NCBI GenBank assembly: GCA_964492185.1
Contig: CAZBJH010000026.1
Span: 1 to 31,058, forward strand
Reading direction: 5' to 3'
DNA from: JAFGSZ01 sp964492185
GTDB lineage: Bacteria; Bacteroidota; Bacteroidia; Bacteroidales; UBA10428
Length of the DNA stretch: 31,058 bases
Shown here: one piece after another, positions 6,965 through 16,189 of the stretch
How positions within the stretch are numbered: position 1 is the stretch's first letter
How the letters are laid out: each line of letters starts with the position of its first letter
Program-made: the position numbers and the translations under genes
Notes under the pieces: generated by a model
Databases searched by the model: none
Told to the model about the DNA's origin: nothing
What the model saw: only the letters and a program-made list of their open reading frames with translations

Positions 6965-9073
6965 ATGCAGGACTTTTTACAACAGGATATCAAATACTTG
7001 AAAGGCGTTGGTCCGAAACGTGCAGAACTGCTGAATAAAGAGCTGGGGATCTATACATTTGAAGACCTGTTGTATACTTTCCCCTATAAATACATAGATA
7101 AAAGCCGGTTTTACAATATATCGGAGATTGACCCTTCACTTACTCATATTCAGTTAAAAGGTAAAATCCTTTCATTCCGCTTTGAAGGTTCACCCAGGCG
7201 AAAAAGGCTTGTAGCGGAGTTTGCAGATCCCACGGGAAGCATCGAGCTGGTTTGGTTTCAGGGGCATAAATGGATACAAAGATCATTTCAAACAGGTGTG
7301 GAATATATTATTTTCGGGAAGCCGGTTGTTTTTAAAGGCAGATATAATATAGTCCATCCGGAGATTGAAACAGCAGCCGATCAGAAAGAAAGAGATTTTA
7401 ATGCATCACTTCAACCGCTATACAGTACGACAGAAAAACTGAAAAACAATTATATAACATCAAAAACCCTGCATAAGATTATCGGTAACCTTCTCAGCCA
7501 GGTGCAGGATAAAGTATCTGAAACACTTCCTGATCATCTGCTTGAAAAGATCCGTCTGACAGATCTTAAAACGGCATTGATAAATATACATTTTCCCCGG
7601 GACAGCGAAATTTTAAGTAAGGCAAATTACCGGCTTAAGTTTGAAGAGTTATTCACAATACAGCTTGGGATATTACATCAGAAAAGCAGAAGGCAACAAT
7701 CACTAAAAGGATTTGTATTTTCCAAAGTTGGAGGTTTCTTTAATTCATTTTACAGGGATAATCTTGATTTTGAGCTCACCGGTGCCCAGAAGCGCGTGAT
7801 GAAAGAGATCCGTCATGATCTCGGCTCAGGCTGTCAGATGAACCGCTTGATGCAGGGTGATGTTGGCAGTGGAAAGACATTGGTGGCTCTGATGAGTATG
7901 CTTATCGCGCTGGATAATAATTTTCAGGCCTGTATGATGGCACCTACGGAAATTCTGGCCGGTCAGCATTTCAATACTATCACGCGGTTTCTTTCAGGAT
8001 TGGATATAAAGATAAAATTGCTGACGGGTGCTACCAGGAAAAAACAAAGAGAAGAAATTTTTGAAGATCTGCAATCAGGGAATTTGCATCTTCTTATCGG
8101 TACGCATGCATTGCTTGAGGATCCGGTACAGTTCAATAATTTAGGATTGGTGGTCATTGATGAACAGCACCGGTTCGGAGTTGCCCAGCGTGCCCGGCTA
8201 TGGAAAAAGAATGAACAACCGCCGCATGTTCTGGTTATGACGGCTACACCTATTCCCAGAACCCTCGCTATGACCCTATATGGTGATCTTGACGTATCGG
8301 TAATAGATGAACTGCCTCCAGGCAGAAAACCTGTGAAGACCCTCCATTACTACGACACAAAACGCCTTCCTATGTTTGGGTTTCTTCGCGAACAAATCGC
8401 GCTGGGAAGGCAAATATTTGTGGTTTATCCGCTTATCAGTGAATCGGAAAAGATAGATTACAAGGATCTTGAAGATGGTTATGAAGGCATAACAAGGGCA
8501 TTCCCGCCGCCTGAATATGCTGTCAGCTGCGTGCACGGTAAAATGAAACAGGCTGAAAAAGAGCTGGCTATGCGTTATTTTATTGAAGGTAAAACACATA
8601 TCATGGTGGCAACTACGGTAATCGAAGTAGGAGTGGATATTCCAAATGCTTCGGTAATGGTTATTGAAAGCGCGGAGCGTTTTGGATTATCACAGCTGCA
8701 TCAGTTGCGGGGAAGGGTAGGAAGGGGGGCCGACCAGTCATATTGCATTCTGATGACTTCTTATAAACTTACCACGGAAGCAAGAAAAAGGATGGAGACA
8801 ATGGTTCGTACCGGTGACGGCTTTGAAATTGCTGAGGTCGACCTGAAGTTACGGGGTCCCGGAGACATTGAAGGTACACAGCAAAGCGGAATACCTTTTG
8901 ACCTGAAGATAGCTAACCTGGGTAAGGACGGCCAGATACTGATGTATGCACGAAATGTTGCCGAACGGATACTGGATGATGATCCTGATCTGACCCGGCC
9001 TGAGAACAGGCGGCTGAGAAGGATTTTCAACAAAGCACAAAAGACGGCTTTTGACTGGGGGATGATCAGTTGA
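6965..9073 (+). CDS. recG: ATP-dependent DNA helicase RecG
   Basis: A 702-residue superfamily 2 helicase that regresses stalled replication forks and branch-migrates Holliday junctions. It has the N-terminal helix-hairpin element YLKGVGPKRAELL, an OB-fold wedge domain (about residues 60-150) and Walker A GDVGSGKT (298-305). The DEQH box is in VVIDEQHRFG (about 399), motif III is MTATPIPRTLA, and motif VI is HQLRGRVGRG. The C-terminal TRG-type region includes LKLRGPGDIEGTQQSG. Length and motif order are normal for RecG. The start at ATG 6965 gives the expected N-terminus. It is convergent with the rhomboid gene, 75 bp apart, and I see no clear terminator between them. Confidence 0.97.
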   Translation: MQDFLQQDIKYLKGVGPKRAELLNKELGIYTFEDLLYTFPYKYIDKSRFYNISEIDPSLTHIQLKGKILSFRFEGSPRRKRLVAEFADPTGSIELVWFQGHKWIQRSFQTGVEYIIFGKPVVFKGRYNIVHPEIETAADQKERDFNASLQPLYSTTEKLKNNYITSKTLHKIIGNLLSQVQDKVSETLPDHLLEKIRLTDLKTALINIHFPRDSEILSKANYRLKFEELFTIQLGILHQKSRRQQSLKGFVFSKVGGFFNSFYRDNLDFELTGAQKRVMKEIRHDLGSGCQMNRLMQGDVGSGKTLVALMSMLIALDNNFQACMMAPTEILAGQHFNTITRFLSGLDIKIKLLTGATRKKQREEIFEDLQSGNLHLLIGTHALLEDPVQFNNLGLVVIDEQHRFGVAQRARLWKKNEQPPHVLVMTATPIPRTLAMTLYGDLDVSVIDELPPGRKPVKTLHYYDTKRLPMFGFLREQIALGRQIFVVYPLISESEKIDYKDLEDGYEGITRAFPPPEYAVSCVHGKMKQAEKELAMRYFIEGKTHIMVATTVIEVGVDIPNASVMVIESAERFGLSQLHQLRGRVGRGADQSYCILMTSYKLTTEARKRMETMVRTGDGFEIAEVDLKLRGPGDIEGTQQSGIPFDLKIANLGKDGQILMYARNVAERILDDDPDLTRPENRRLRRIFNKAQKTAFDWGMIS

Positions 9074-9148
9074 GGGAGATGTTTGCTAACCGGCCGTGGA
9101 ACGATAGGCAGATAAAGGACTGCAAAGCTGCAAAATTGAAGAGCACGG

Positions 9149-9859
9149 TCACATAATTCTTTTTTTCTTTCTGACCATTTTCTTGTCCAAAAACAGCCGG
9201 TAAAGGGCAGCTCCGAAAACAAAACCCCCGATGTGTGCCCAGAAAGCGATCTCTGTAACTGCATTGCTCAGCATCAGGCTGGCTGTTGCACCGTATAATT
9301 GTCCGATAAACCAAACACCCAGGTAAAGCCAGGCAGGCAGGGGAACAAAAATGGGAATAAAAATAAAGACGGGGATAAAGAAAAGGATCCTTCCGCGGGG
9401 GTAAAGGAACATATAGGCTGCCATAACGCCCGATATGGCCCCTGATGCACCTATGGCAGGAATATCTGAACCCCCGTTTAACAGCAGGTGGCTTAGTCCG
9501 GCCAGAATTCCGCAAATAATATAAAAAAGCAGGTATCTGAATTTACCCATTACATCTTCTACATTATCCCCGAAAATATACAGGGTCCACATATTACCTA
9601 TGAAATGGCCAAAACCACCATGAAGGAACATGTTTGACAGAAAAGGAAAGAAATACTTTAAATTACCGTTCATAAGGTTTGCAAGCAGTTTGTCCTTCGT
9701 ATAATTTGCAGGAACAATCCCGTACGTAGAGAAAAAACCTTCAATGGCATTATCAGGCAGGCGAAGCTCGTAAATGAAAATGATAAGATTCACAACAATG
9801 ATTATCCAGTTGATCAGGGGAAAATTCCGGGGCCGTATTTCATCCTGTATTGGGATCAT
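9149..9859 (-). CDS. Rhomboid-family intramembrane serine protease
   Basis: A 236-residue polytopic membrane protein when started at MIPIQDEIRP. A longer frame begins 15 codons upstream, but the MIPIQDE start is the usual one for this subgroup. Catalytic serine is in GASGAISG (Ser139) and catalytic histidine in WAHIGGF (His209). The oxyanion-side HGGFGHFIGNMW motif (His80, His85, Asn89) is present. About six hydrophobic segments surround these, as in the rhomboid core. Such proteases cut transmembrane segments of membrane proteins; the substrate is not identifiable. The very basic C-terminus (DKKMVRKKKRIM) would sit in the cytoplasm. It is followed upstream by an unknown membrane protein in the same direction, 90 bp away. 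Confidence 0.93.
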   Translation of the reverse strand: MIPIQDEIRPRNFPLINWIIIVVNLIIFIYELRLPDNAIEGFFSTYGIVPANYTKDKLLANLMNGNLKYFFPFLSNMFLHGGFGHFIGNMWTLYIFGDNVEDVMGKFRYLLFYIICGILAGLSHLLLNGGSDIPAIGASGAISGVMAAYMFLYPRGRILFFIPVFIFIPIFVPLPAWLYLGVWFIGQLYGATASLMLSNAVTEIAFWAHIGGFVFGAALYRLFLDKKMVRKKKRIM

Positions 9860-9949
9860 TAGTTTTTTTTCTATTGCTATTTCACGGAAGATATATAAAA
9901 ACAACCCTGTTTTACATAATAACCTATGCTTATACCAGGGTATTCGGTT

Positions 9950-10684
9950 TTACTGCATATTATGTACTTTACGGGCATGTCCTATCCCAAAAATGACAAT
10001 CCCTGAGATGATGAGCAATGTTCCCAAAGCGAACAACCCCCAGTTGAAATCTTCAGGAATATATGTTACCAGTACATTGTATAATGCAGATTGGTCCTGC
10101 ATGATGATGAGTTCTTTTAATGTGAAATACCTCAACATGAATGTTAAGTAGTCCCAGATGAATGCTGTTATCACGTTCAAAGAACCTACGATTAGCAATA
10201 CCCAGGAGATCCATGTTATTTTTATATGCACTCCCTTCTGATAAAAATGAATGATAAGTATGGTAAAGATGAGCATGATGAATGACAATAACAGGGGAGT
10301 GATTACCGGTCCCACCCAGGTGGCGGGTATCAGGAAAAGTATGTCCCATGTCATTAAGGATGCGGGCCAGTTAAGCAGTAATTTTAAAAATACATAATAG
10401 AAAATATCCCAGACAGCAAAGCAATAGATAAACCATGCAAAACGTTCGGTGGGCTTTTTACCGGCTATGATCGCAGCACCCAGCAGCATGATAAGTGTGG
10501 CTGCTTCACGTATTATCTCTGTCGTTGCAAGGTGGGGTTCAATAGGGACAAGAGGAAAGGCAAATCCCCCGGGATACATTATTGCCCGCAGATAAATCAC
10601 AACGGCGCTTTCCAGGTAAGCCATAGCAATGGCAAAAATACCCAGCCAGATGTATTTTTTCAGGTATTGGTTTTTTGTGCTCAT
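9950..10684 (-). CDS. Conserved integral membrane protein of unknown function
   Basis: A 244-residue protein with about seven hydrophobic segments. The first is at about 12-33 and a cluster around 55-75 holds the charged motif EIIREAATLIML. The aromatic motif WDIFYYVFLKLLLNWPASLM follows, and then WDILFLIPATWVGPV. Acidic and aromatic residues inside the membrane segments suggest a transporter- or enzyme-like membrane protein rather than a simple anchor. I recognise the motifs as recurring in hypothetical membrane proteins but cannot assign a function. It lies between mtaB and the rhomboid gene on the same strand, with 106 bp to mtaB, so co-transcription is possible. Confidence 0.75.
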   Translation of the reverse strand: MSTKNQYLKKYIWLGIFAIAMAYLESAVVIYLRAIMYPGGFAFPLVPIEPHLATTEIIREAATLIMLLGAAIIAGKKPTERFAWFIYCFAVWDIFYYVFLKLLLNWPASLMTWDILFLIPATWVGPVITPLLLSFIMLIFTILIIHFYQKGVHIKITWISWVLLIVGSLNVITAFIWDYLTFMLRYFTLKELIIMQDQSALYNVLVTYIPEDFNWGLFALGTLLIISGIVIFGIGHARKVHNMQ

Positions 10685-10790
10685 GAGCTGTGAGTATTGG
10701 TATGACGTAAACGAAGGTAATAAGATTGTATTAAAAATGCCAGTTCATTATTTGTCTGTCCCTTGCAGAATGGTTATAATGCTTTTCCTG

Positions 10791-12062
10791 TTAACACAGC
10801 GTGCCGTCGGGTTCAATTCCGGTTAGTTTTGTTTTGCGGAAGGTGTTTGTTTTATAGTTTCCTTTTTCCAGCCAAACAGGAACATAATGCTCACCATAGC
10901 CTTTTGCACGGCCATCCTTTAGAATTTTTTCGATCAGTACGGTCTGTTGTTTTCCAATTAATGATTTCCTGTATTTTATCATGTTTCTTTCGGAAATTGT
11001 TCTGACTATACGGCTTCGTTTGGCTTTGATCTTTGCCGGCACCTGATCCGGCATCCTGGCTGCACGGGTACCGGTTCGCACAGAATAAGGGAAGGTGTGA
11101 ACATGACTGAAACCTGTATCTGATACTACAGCACAGGTTTGATTAAAATCTTCATTTGTTTCACCCGGGAATCCCGTAATAATATCGGTAGTGAAATTAA
11201 AAAGGGGGTAATGCTTACGAAACTTTTCAATAATATTAAGGAAACCTGATATATTGTACATTCTGCGCATCTGCGATAGTATTCTGTCTGAACCGCTTTG
11301 CAGGCACAAATGCAGATGCGGGCAAAGCTTCGGATGGGAAAACAATTCTACAAACTTATCTCCAAATCCATCAGGTTCAATTGAGGAGATTCTCAGCCTG
11401 AATTCACCCTGTATATTCAGAATTTTTTCTACAAGAGATGCAAAATCCGTTCCTTCATAATGATATTTGCTTATGTTTACCCCTGTTAGTACGATCTCTT
11501 TATAGCCTTTTGAAATAACCTGTTTTATATTGTCGGTTATATCATTTACCGGCCGGCTGACAGCCCTGCCCCTGACTTTTGGAATAATGCAGTATGTACA
11601 GAAATTGTCACATCCGTCCTGAATCTTGATCATACCGCGGGTGTGGAACCCGTTCTCCACGACAGTGAAATTGAAAGAATCATCAGGAAAAGCATTCTTC
11701 GGGATGATCTCCCCGTTAAAATGAGCATTGACAAGTGAGTAAACAGAGGCTTTTTGTTTGTTTTCAACCACATAGGTCAGGTCGCCGCGATTTTCAAGAT
11801 AATCTTTCTGATTGTTGGCCATGCAGCCCGTTACTACAACCACTGAATGACCGTTTTTTCGTTTTACAGACTGATTAATGAAGTTTTTTGATTTATGATC
11901 ACTCTGATTGGTAACTGTGCAGGTATTGATGATATATACATCAGCTTCCTTATTAAAATCCACTATTTCATAACCTCCTTTATGAAAGTCGGTTGCCAGC
12001 GCATCAGTCTCATATTGATTGAGCCGGCATCCCAGGGTTTTAAATGCTACTGTTTTTTTCAT
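10791..12062 (-). CDS. mtaB: tRNA t6A37 methylthiotransferase MtaB
   Basis: A 423-residue radical-SAM enzyme that converts t6A37 to ms2t6A37 in tRNAs reading ANN codons. The N-terminal UPF0004 domain has three iron-sulfur cysteines: C12 in KTLGCRLNQYE, C48 in NTCTVTNQSD and C80 in VVTGCMANNQ. The radical-SAM cluster motif is CDNFCTYC (C151, C155, C158), followed by IIPKVRGRAVSRP. The NTCTVT wording and GCRLNQYETD are diagnostic of MtaB rather than MiaB. The end (TVLIEKILKDGRAKGYGEHY) corresponds to the TRAM region. Its ATG overlaps the TGA of the upstream miaB-type gene by four bases, so the two are translationally coupled. This pairs two position-37 modification enzymes in one transcript. 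Confidence 0.93.
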   Translation of the reverse strand: MKKTVAFKTLGCRLNQYETDALATDFHKGGYEIVDFNKEADVYIINTCTVTNQSDHKSKNFINQSVKRKNGHSVVVVTGCMANNQKDYLENRGDLTYVVENKQKASVYSLVNAHFNGEIIPKNAFPDDSFNFTVVENGFHTRGMIKIQDGCDNFCTYCIIPKVRGRAVSRPVNDITDNIKQVISKGYKEIVLTGVNISKYHYEGTDFASLVEKILNIQGEFRLRISSIEPDGFGDKFVELFSHPKLCPHLHLCLQSGSDRILSQMRRMYNISGFLNIIEKFRKHYPLFNFTTDIITGFPGETNEDFNQTCAVVSDTGFSHVHTFPYSVRTGTRAARMPDQVPAKIKAKRSRIVRTISERNMIKYRKSLIGKQQTVLIEKILKDGRAKGYGEHYVPVWLEKGNYKTNTFRKTKLTGIEPDGTLC

Positions 12063-13492
12063 AACCTGACAGTTTCAGGAACACTTTCCCTGACCAGGGT
12101 TCCTTCAAGTGAGTAATCAGTGGCTGAATGTATATTTACCTTTACATAATTTCCGACCAGGGATTTCTCATCACATGGAAACCGCAATAAGATGCGGCCT
12201 TCAGTAATGGCTGATAAGTAACCCGGCTTTTTATTATCTCCTGTTACCAGCACGGTAAGGTCCTTCCCAATGAGTCCTTCATTATATACTGATGTGTGCC
12301 TGGTCAGTTCACGGGTAAGAGTATGTAACCGTTCGGTTTTCACCTCATCAGGTATGTCATCTTTCCATCGTGAGCTCACTGCACCGGGCCGTGGTGAATA
12401 TTTTGCAATATAAGCCATGTTGAATTTGAACTCTTCCATGGCTTTTCGGGTATTTTCAAATTCTTCACCGGTCTCACCAGTAAATCCTACAATGATATCT
12501 GTGAACAGGGTAGCATCAGGCAGATGCTTTTTGACAGAGCGCACTACTTCGCGGTAATCTTCCAGGGTGTACTTTCTGTTCATTCTCATCAATACTTTGT
12601 CATCGCCCGATTGAACAGGTAAATGGATTTGTTTGGCCAGACATTTATACCGGGAAATGATCTCACAAACTTCTTCTGTCATATCCCGGGGATGAGGTGA
12701 AGTGAAATAGACCCGGAACGTTTTTCCGCGGGATTGTCCGAATTCCCCTATTTTTCTTAACAGGTCTGTAAAATATATCTCCTTTCCGTTTTTGTCAAAT
12801 CCGTAGGAATTAACATTTTGTCCCAGCAGGGTGATTGATTTATATCCCTTGTTTACCAGTAACTTTAGTTCGGAAAGTATCTCTTCCGAAGGGCGGGATA
12901 TTTCTCTTCCCCGTGTATAAGGAACGGCACAAAATGTACAAAAATTATTACAACCGTTTTGAATGGGTATAAAAGCTTCAAAAGTAGAATGGTATGAGGG
13001 TTGTATATGCCAGAAGTCCTCGATCTTTTTATCGGGCTCTGACATTTTCACTTTACCTGTTGATAAATGTATTTTTTTTAAAAGTCTGTCTTCATTTTTT
13101 CGTGCATTCCCGTGAATAGCATGTTCATTTGATCGAAGGCCTAAAGGGGTGACGATCCCGTATTGTCTTATCATATCAGGGAATGCGGGTAATTCACTTA
13201 TCAGGAAAACTATATCAAATTGTTTCAAAAACTTTTCTCTATCGGCAGGAAGTACGCATCCTGAAAGAAAGGTGATCATGTTATGCCTGTTTTTCAGCTT
13301 GTTCCACTTGTGAATTTTCGAATGGACTTTATCTATTGATTTTTGCCTTACCGAGCAGGCAAGTACACCAAGCAGGTTTGCCTCCTCCTCGTTCTCAGTC
13401 CGGGAATAACCCATTCCCTCCAGGATGGTGGCAACACGCTCACTGTCAGATTTGTTCATTTGACATCCTAATGTCACCAGATGGTATAGCAT
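12059..13492 (-). CDS. miaB: MiaB-family tRNA methylthiotransferase (divergent subtype)
   Basis: A 477-residue radical-SAM methylthiotransferase. Cysteines of the N-terminal cluster are C10 (TLGCQMNKSDSERV), C46 (VLACSVRQKS) and C79 (LSGCVLP). The radical-SAM motif is CNNFCTFC (C181, C185, C188), followed by AVPYTRGREISRPSEEI. The GCQMN and SVRQ words mark MiaB, which adds the methylthio group to i6A37 of tRNAs reading UNN codons. The usual NTC triplet is replaced by LAC, and the GCQMNKSDSER wording differs from typical Bacteroidota MiaB, so this may be a second or transferred copy. The C-terminus has a TRAM-like stretch (GKDLTVLVTG to about GTLVRESV). It starts at ATG 13492 and overlaps mtaB by 4 bp. 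Confidence 0.85.
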   Translation of the reverse strand: MLYHLVTLGCQMNKSDSERVATILEGMGYSRTENEEEANLLGVLACSVRQKSIDKVHSKIHKWNKLKNRHNMITFLSGCVLPADREKFLKQFDIVFLISELPAFPDMIRQYGIVTPLGLRSNEHAIHGNARKNEDRLLKKIHLSTGKVKMSEPDKKIEDFWHIQPSYHSTFEAFIPIQNGCNNFCTFCAVPYTRGREISRPSEEILSELKLLVNKGYKSITLLGQNVNSYGFDKNGKEIYFTDLLRKIGEFGQSRGKTFRVYFTSPHPRDMTEEVCEIISRYKCLAKQIHLPVQSGDDKVLMRMNRKYTLEDYREVVRSVKKHLPDATLFTDIIVGFTGETGEEFENTRKAMEEFKFNMAYIAKYSPRPGAVSSRWKDDIPDEVKTERLHTLTRELTRHTSVYNEGLIGKDLTVLVTGDNKKPGYLSAITEGRILLRFPCDEKSLVGNYVKVNIHSATDYSLEGTLVRESVPETVRL

Positions 13493-13556
13493 AATCTTTT
13501 TATTGTTCAGTGTTAGGTCATGCGATGCTTATAAATTTAAGCGGCATATATTTTTA

Positions 13557-13582
13557 TATCTTTGCAAAGATACTGCAAAGTA
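13557..13582. promoter_or_regulatory. Palindromic divergent promoter/operator between miaB and mutS2
   Basis: TATCTTTGCAAAGATA at 13557-13572 is a perfect 16-bp palindrome. Each half is a TAnnTTTG -7 box, one facing mutS2 and one facing miaB, so the two promoters may overlap face to face. A further GCAAAGTA at 13575-13582 repeats the GCAAAGATA half-site about one helical turn away. I did not find a convincing TTTG -33 box for either direction. Confidence 0.5.
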
Positions 13583-13650
13583 TGTTTATTTAAAGGGATT
13601 ATGCTTACAATATGCTAATTTTACAACTGTTAAACCAATAATGTTTTGTT

Positions 13651-16134
13651 TTGATTTATCCGGCTGATTTTGAAGGTAAGATTGAATTTAACAAGATCCG
13701 GGAAAGGCTTAAAGAATTTTGCCTTGGTGATTTGGGCATCGGGCAGGTAAATGATATGTCATTCATGTCAGTTTATGAAAGTATCCGTTTTCAACTTGAC
13801 ATTACGGATGAATTTCGAAATATGCTTTTTATTGAAGAGCCTTTCCCCTCGGAAAATTACCATAATGTACTTCCCTTTTTTGCGAAGATCAAGGTGGAAG
13901 GCACTTTTCTTGAAGTTCACCAGGTTGCCGAATTAAAATATTCGCTTGAGACTATAAGGTCCATTGTCCGGTATATCAAAAAACTCGATAAAGAAAAATA
14001 TCCTGCATTAACTGAGCTTGCCAAAGATATAAAATGGTTTCCCTTTGTACTGGAGTTTATTGATTCGGTAATTACAAAATACGGTAAGATAAAAGACAAT
14101 GCCTCACCAGGGCTGGCCAAAATCCGTAAAGATATTCAAAAAAAACAGGCAGCTGTTTCAAAGCGGATGCAGGTGATCTTCAAAAAAGCACGGGATGCGG
14201 GTATCGTTCCCCAGGATGCTGAAGTTTCGCTGCGTGAGGGCAGGCCTGTAATACCTGTAATTTCATCAGACAAACGCCAGGTCAGAGGGTTTATTCATGA
14301 CGAATCAGCCACCGGGAAAACTGTTTTTATTGAACCTGCCGAAATTGTTGAGATGAACAATGATATACGGGAACTGCAACATGCCGAAAGGAGGGAGATA
14401 ACAAAGATACTTGTGCAGCTGGCCAATGAGATCCGGCCATACATTCCCGACCTGACCGGATCCTACGAGTTTTTAGGCATAATAGATTTTATAAGGGCGA
14501 AGGCTTTGTTTGCCCTTGACATTGAAGCAGCGAAGCCTGTATTTCTTAATACACGTGCCATGCGCTGGAAAGGTGCGAAGCACCCCTTATTGTACATGTC
14601 ATACAGGCATGATAACAAAGCCGTAGTACCCCTGGATATCGCACTGAATGATGAAAACAGGATTATCATAATATCAGGGCCCAACGCGGGTGGTAAATCT
14701 GTATGCCTGAAAACCGTGGGTTTATTACAATATATGATGCAGTGCGGAATGCTGGTGCCAATGAGCGAGAATTCAGAAACGGGGATGTATGAAAATCTTT
14801 TTATAGACATTGGAGATGAACAGTCCCTGGAAAATGATCTGAGCACATACAGTTCCCATCTGTTAAATATGAAATTTTTTGCAAAGAGCGCGGATGCGCG
14901 TACAATGATACTTATTGATGAATTCGGAACGGGAACCGAACCATTGATCGGAGGTTCAATAGCTGAAGCTTTGCTTGACAGGTTTAATAAAAAAAACACA
15001 TACGGGGTTATTACCACCCATTATGCCAATCTTAAACATTTTGCAGCGGCGGAACCTGGCCTTATTAACGGAGCCATGCTTTTTGATACGCGGCGAATAC
15101 AACCAGTATACAAGCTCGAGACCGGTAAGCCGGGGAGTTCCTTTGCCATTGATATTGCACGTAAGATCGGGCTGCCGGAGGATATCCTGCAGCAGGCATC
15201 GGAAAAGGCAGGTAAAAACCATTTCCAGTTTGATAAACACCTCAGGGAAATTACACGGGATAAACGTTACTGGGAAAACAAACGATCCAGGATAAGGCAG
15301 GCTGAAAAAAAACTTGAGGAATTAACGGATAATTATTCCGGAGAGTTGCAGGATATAAAAAAAATACGTAGCGAAACGCTGGAAAAAGCCAGGCAGGAAG
15401 CTGAGAAAATTGTCAAAGAAGCAAACAGGGAATTTGAAAAAACCATCCGTATTATTCGCGAAAGCCAGGCTGATAAAGAAAAGACTAAGGAAGCACGGAG
15501 GAGTTTTGATCAATATAAAGGAGAAATCACAAAGAAAGACCTTAAAGAAGATGAAAACATCGAACGTAAGATAAAAAAGATCCGGGAAAGAAAAGAGAAA
15601 AAGAAGCCTGTCGGGAAGAAAAGTAGAGAAAAAAGAGAAGAAGAAGATAAATCGGCACGGTCATATACAGGATTGTGTGTTGGTGATAAGGTACGTCTTT
15701 ACGGACAAAACATGGTAGGTGAGGTGCTTGATATTAACGGTCAGAATATTATGGCGGCTTTTGGCAGCATGGTTACCACTGTGAAGGAAACACGTCTGGA
15801 AAAAATCAGTGAAAAAGGATTTAAAAGGCAGAAGATTAAAGGTACCGGACCGGATGCAGCGAAACATCTAAGTGAGAGAAAGTTGAATTTTAAACCTGAC
15901 ATAGATTTACGTGGTAAACGTGCAGATGAAGCTCTTGCCCTTGTGCAAAGATTTATTGATGAGGCGGTCATGGTGGGCTCGGGAGAGGTCAGGATTCTCC
16001 ATGGCAAGGGAAACGGTATACTCAGGCAATTGATAAGAGATTACCTGGGTACGGTTGATGTAGTAAGGACCTTTCGGGATGAGCATGTTGAACAGGGAGG
16101 TGCAGGTATTACTGTAGTTGATTTTGAGTATTAA
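13651..16134 (+). CDS. mutS2: Endonuclease MutS2
   Basis: An 827-residue MutS-family ATPase with a C-terminal nuclease. It has the core/lever domains (about 1-320), Walker A SGPNAGGKS (342-350), Walker B ILIDEFGTGTEP, the ABC-like STYSSHLLNM loop and TTHYANLKHFAA. A long, highly charged coiled coil follows (about 520-660). A KOW/beta segment (GLCVGDKVRLYGQNMVGEV) and the Smr domain (DLRGKRADEALAL; catalytic-type HGKGNGILR) complete it. MutS2 lacks the mismatch-recognition domain, and is known in other bacteria for limiting recombination and resolving collided ribosomes. The start is TTG 13651: an in-frame stop lies 12 bp upstream and MIYPADFEGKI is the family's usual N-terminus. A strong terminator follows 20 bp after the stop. 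Confidence 0.95.
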   Translation: MIYPADFEGKIEFNKIRERLKEFCLGDLGIGQVNDMSFMSVYESIRFQLDITDEFRNMLFIEEPFPSENYHNVLPFFAKIKVEGTFLEVHQVAELKYSLETIRSIVRYIKKLDKEKYPALTELAKDIKWFPFVLEFIDSVITKYGKIKDNASPGLAKIRKDIQKKQAAVSKRMQVIFKKARDAGIVPQDAEVSLREGRPVIPVISSDKRQVRGFIHDESATGKTVFIEPAEIVEMNNDIRELQHAERREITKILVQLANEIRPYIPDLTGSYEFLGIIDFIRAKALFALDIEAAKPVFLNTRAMRWKGAKHPLLYMSYRHDNKAVVPLDIALNDENRIIIISGPNAGGKSVCLKTVGLLQYMMQCGMLVPMSENSETGMYENLFIDIGDEQSLENDLSTYSSHLLNMKFFAKSADARTMILIDEFGTGTEPLIGGSIAEALLDRFNKKNTYGVITTHYANLKHFAAAEPGLINGAMLFDTRRIQPVYKLETGKPGSSFAIDIARKIGLPEDILQQASEKAGKNHFQFDKHLREITRDKRYWENKRSRIRQAEKKLEELTDNYSGELQDIKKIRSETLEKARQEAEKIVKEANREFEKTIRIIRESQADKEKTKEARRSFDQYKGEITKKDLKEDENIERKIKKIRERKEKKKPVGKKSREKREEEDKSARSYTGLCVGDKVRLYGQNMVGEVLDINGQNIMAAFGSMVTTVKETRLEKISEKGFKRQKIKGTGPDAAKHLSERKLNFKPDIDLRGKRADEALALVQRFIDEAVMVGSGEVRILHGKGNGILRQLIRDYLGTVDVVRTFRDEHVEQGGAGITVVDFEY

Positions 16135-16153
16135 TGCAGGAAACAATATTTAT

Positions 16154-16183
16154 AAAAAAACCGGGCATTAGCCCGGTTTTTTT
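16154..16183. terminator. Bidirectional intrinsic terminator between mutS2 and the lipoprotein gene
   Basis: The stem CCGGGC (16161-16166) / GCCCGG (16171-16176) with loop ATTA is flanked by seven A on the left and seven T on the right. It can therefore terminate mutS2 (plus) and the convergent lipoprotein gene (minus, ending at 16190). Confidence 0.92.
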
Positions 16184-16189
16184 GTGTTG

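Noticed and set aside
8761..9264. Minus-strand 167-codon frame, and others opposite recG and the rhomboid gene
   Set aside because: These are shadow frames antisense to strongly supported genes, with serine/arginine-rich composition typical of antisense reading.
14463..15017. Minus-strand 184-codon frame opposite mutS2
   Set aside because: Antisense to the conserved ATPase region of mutS2, and no family motifs.
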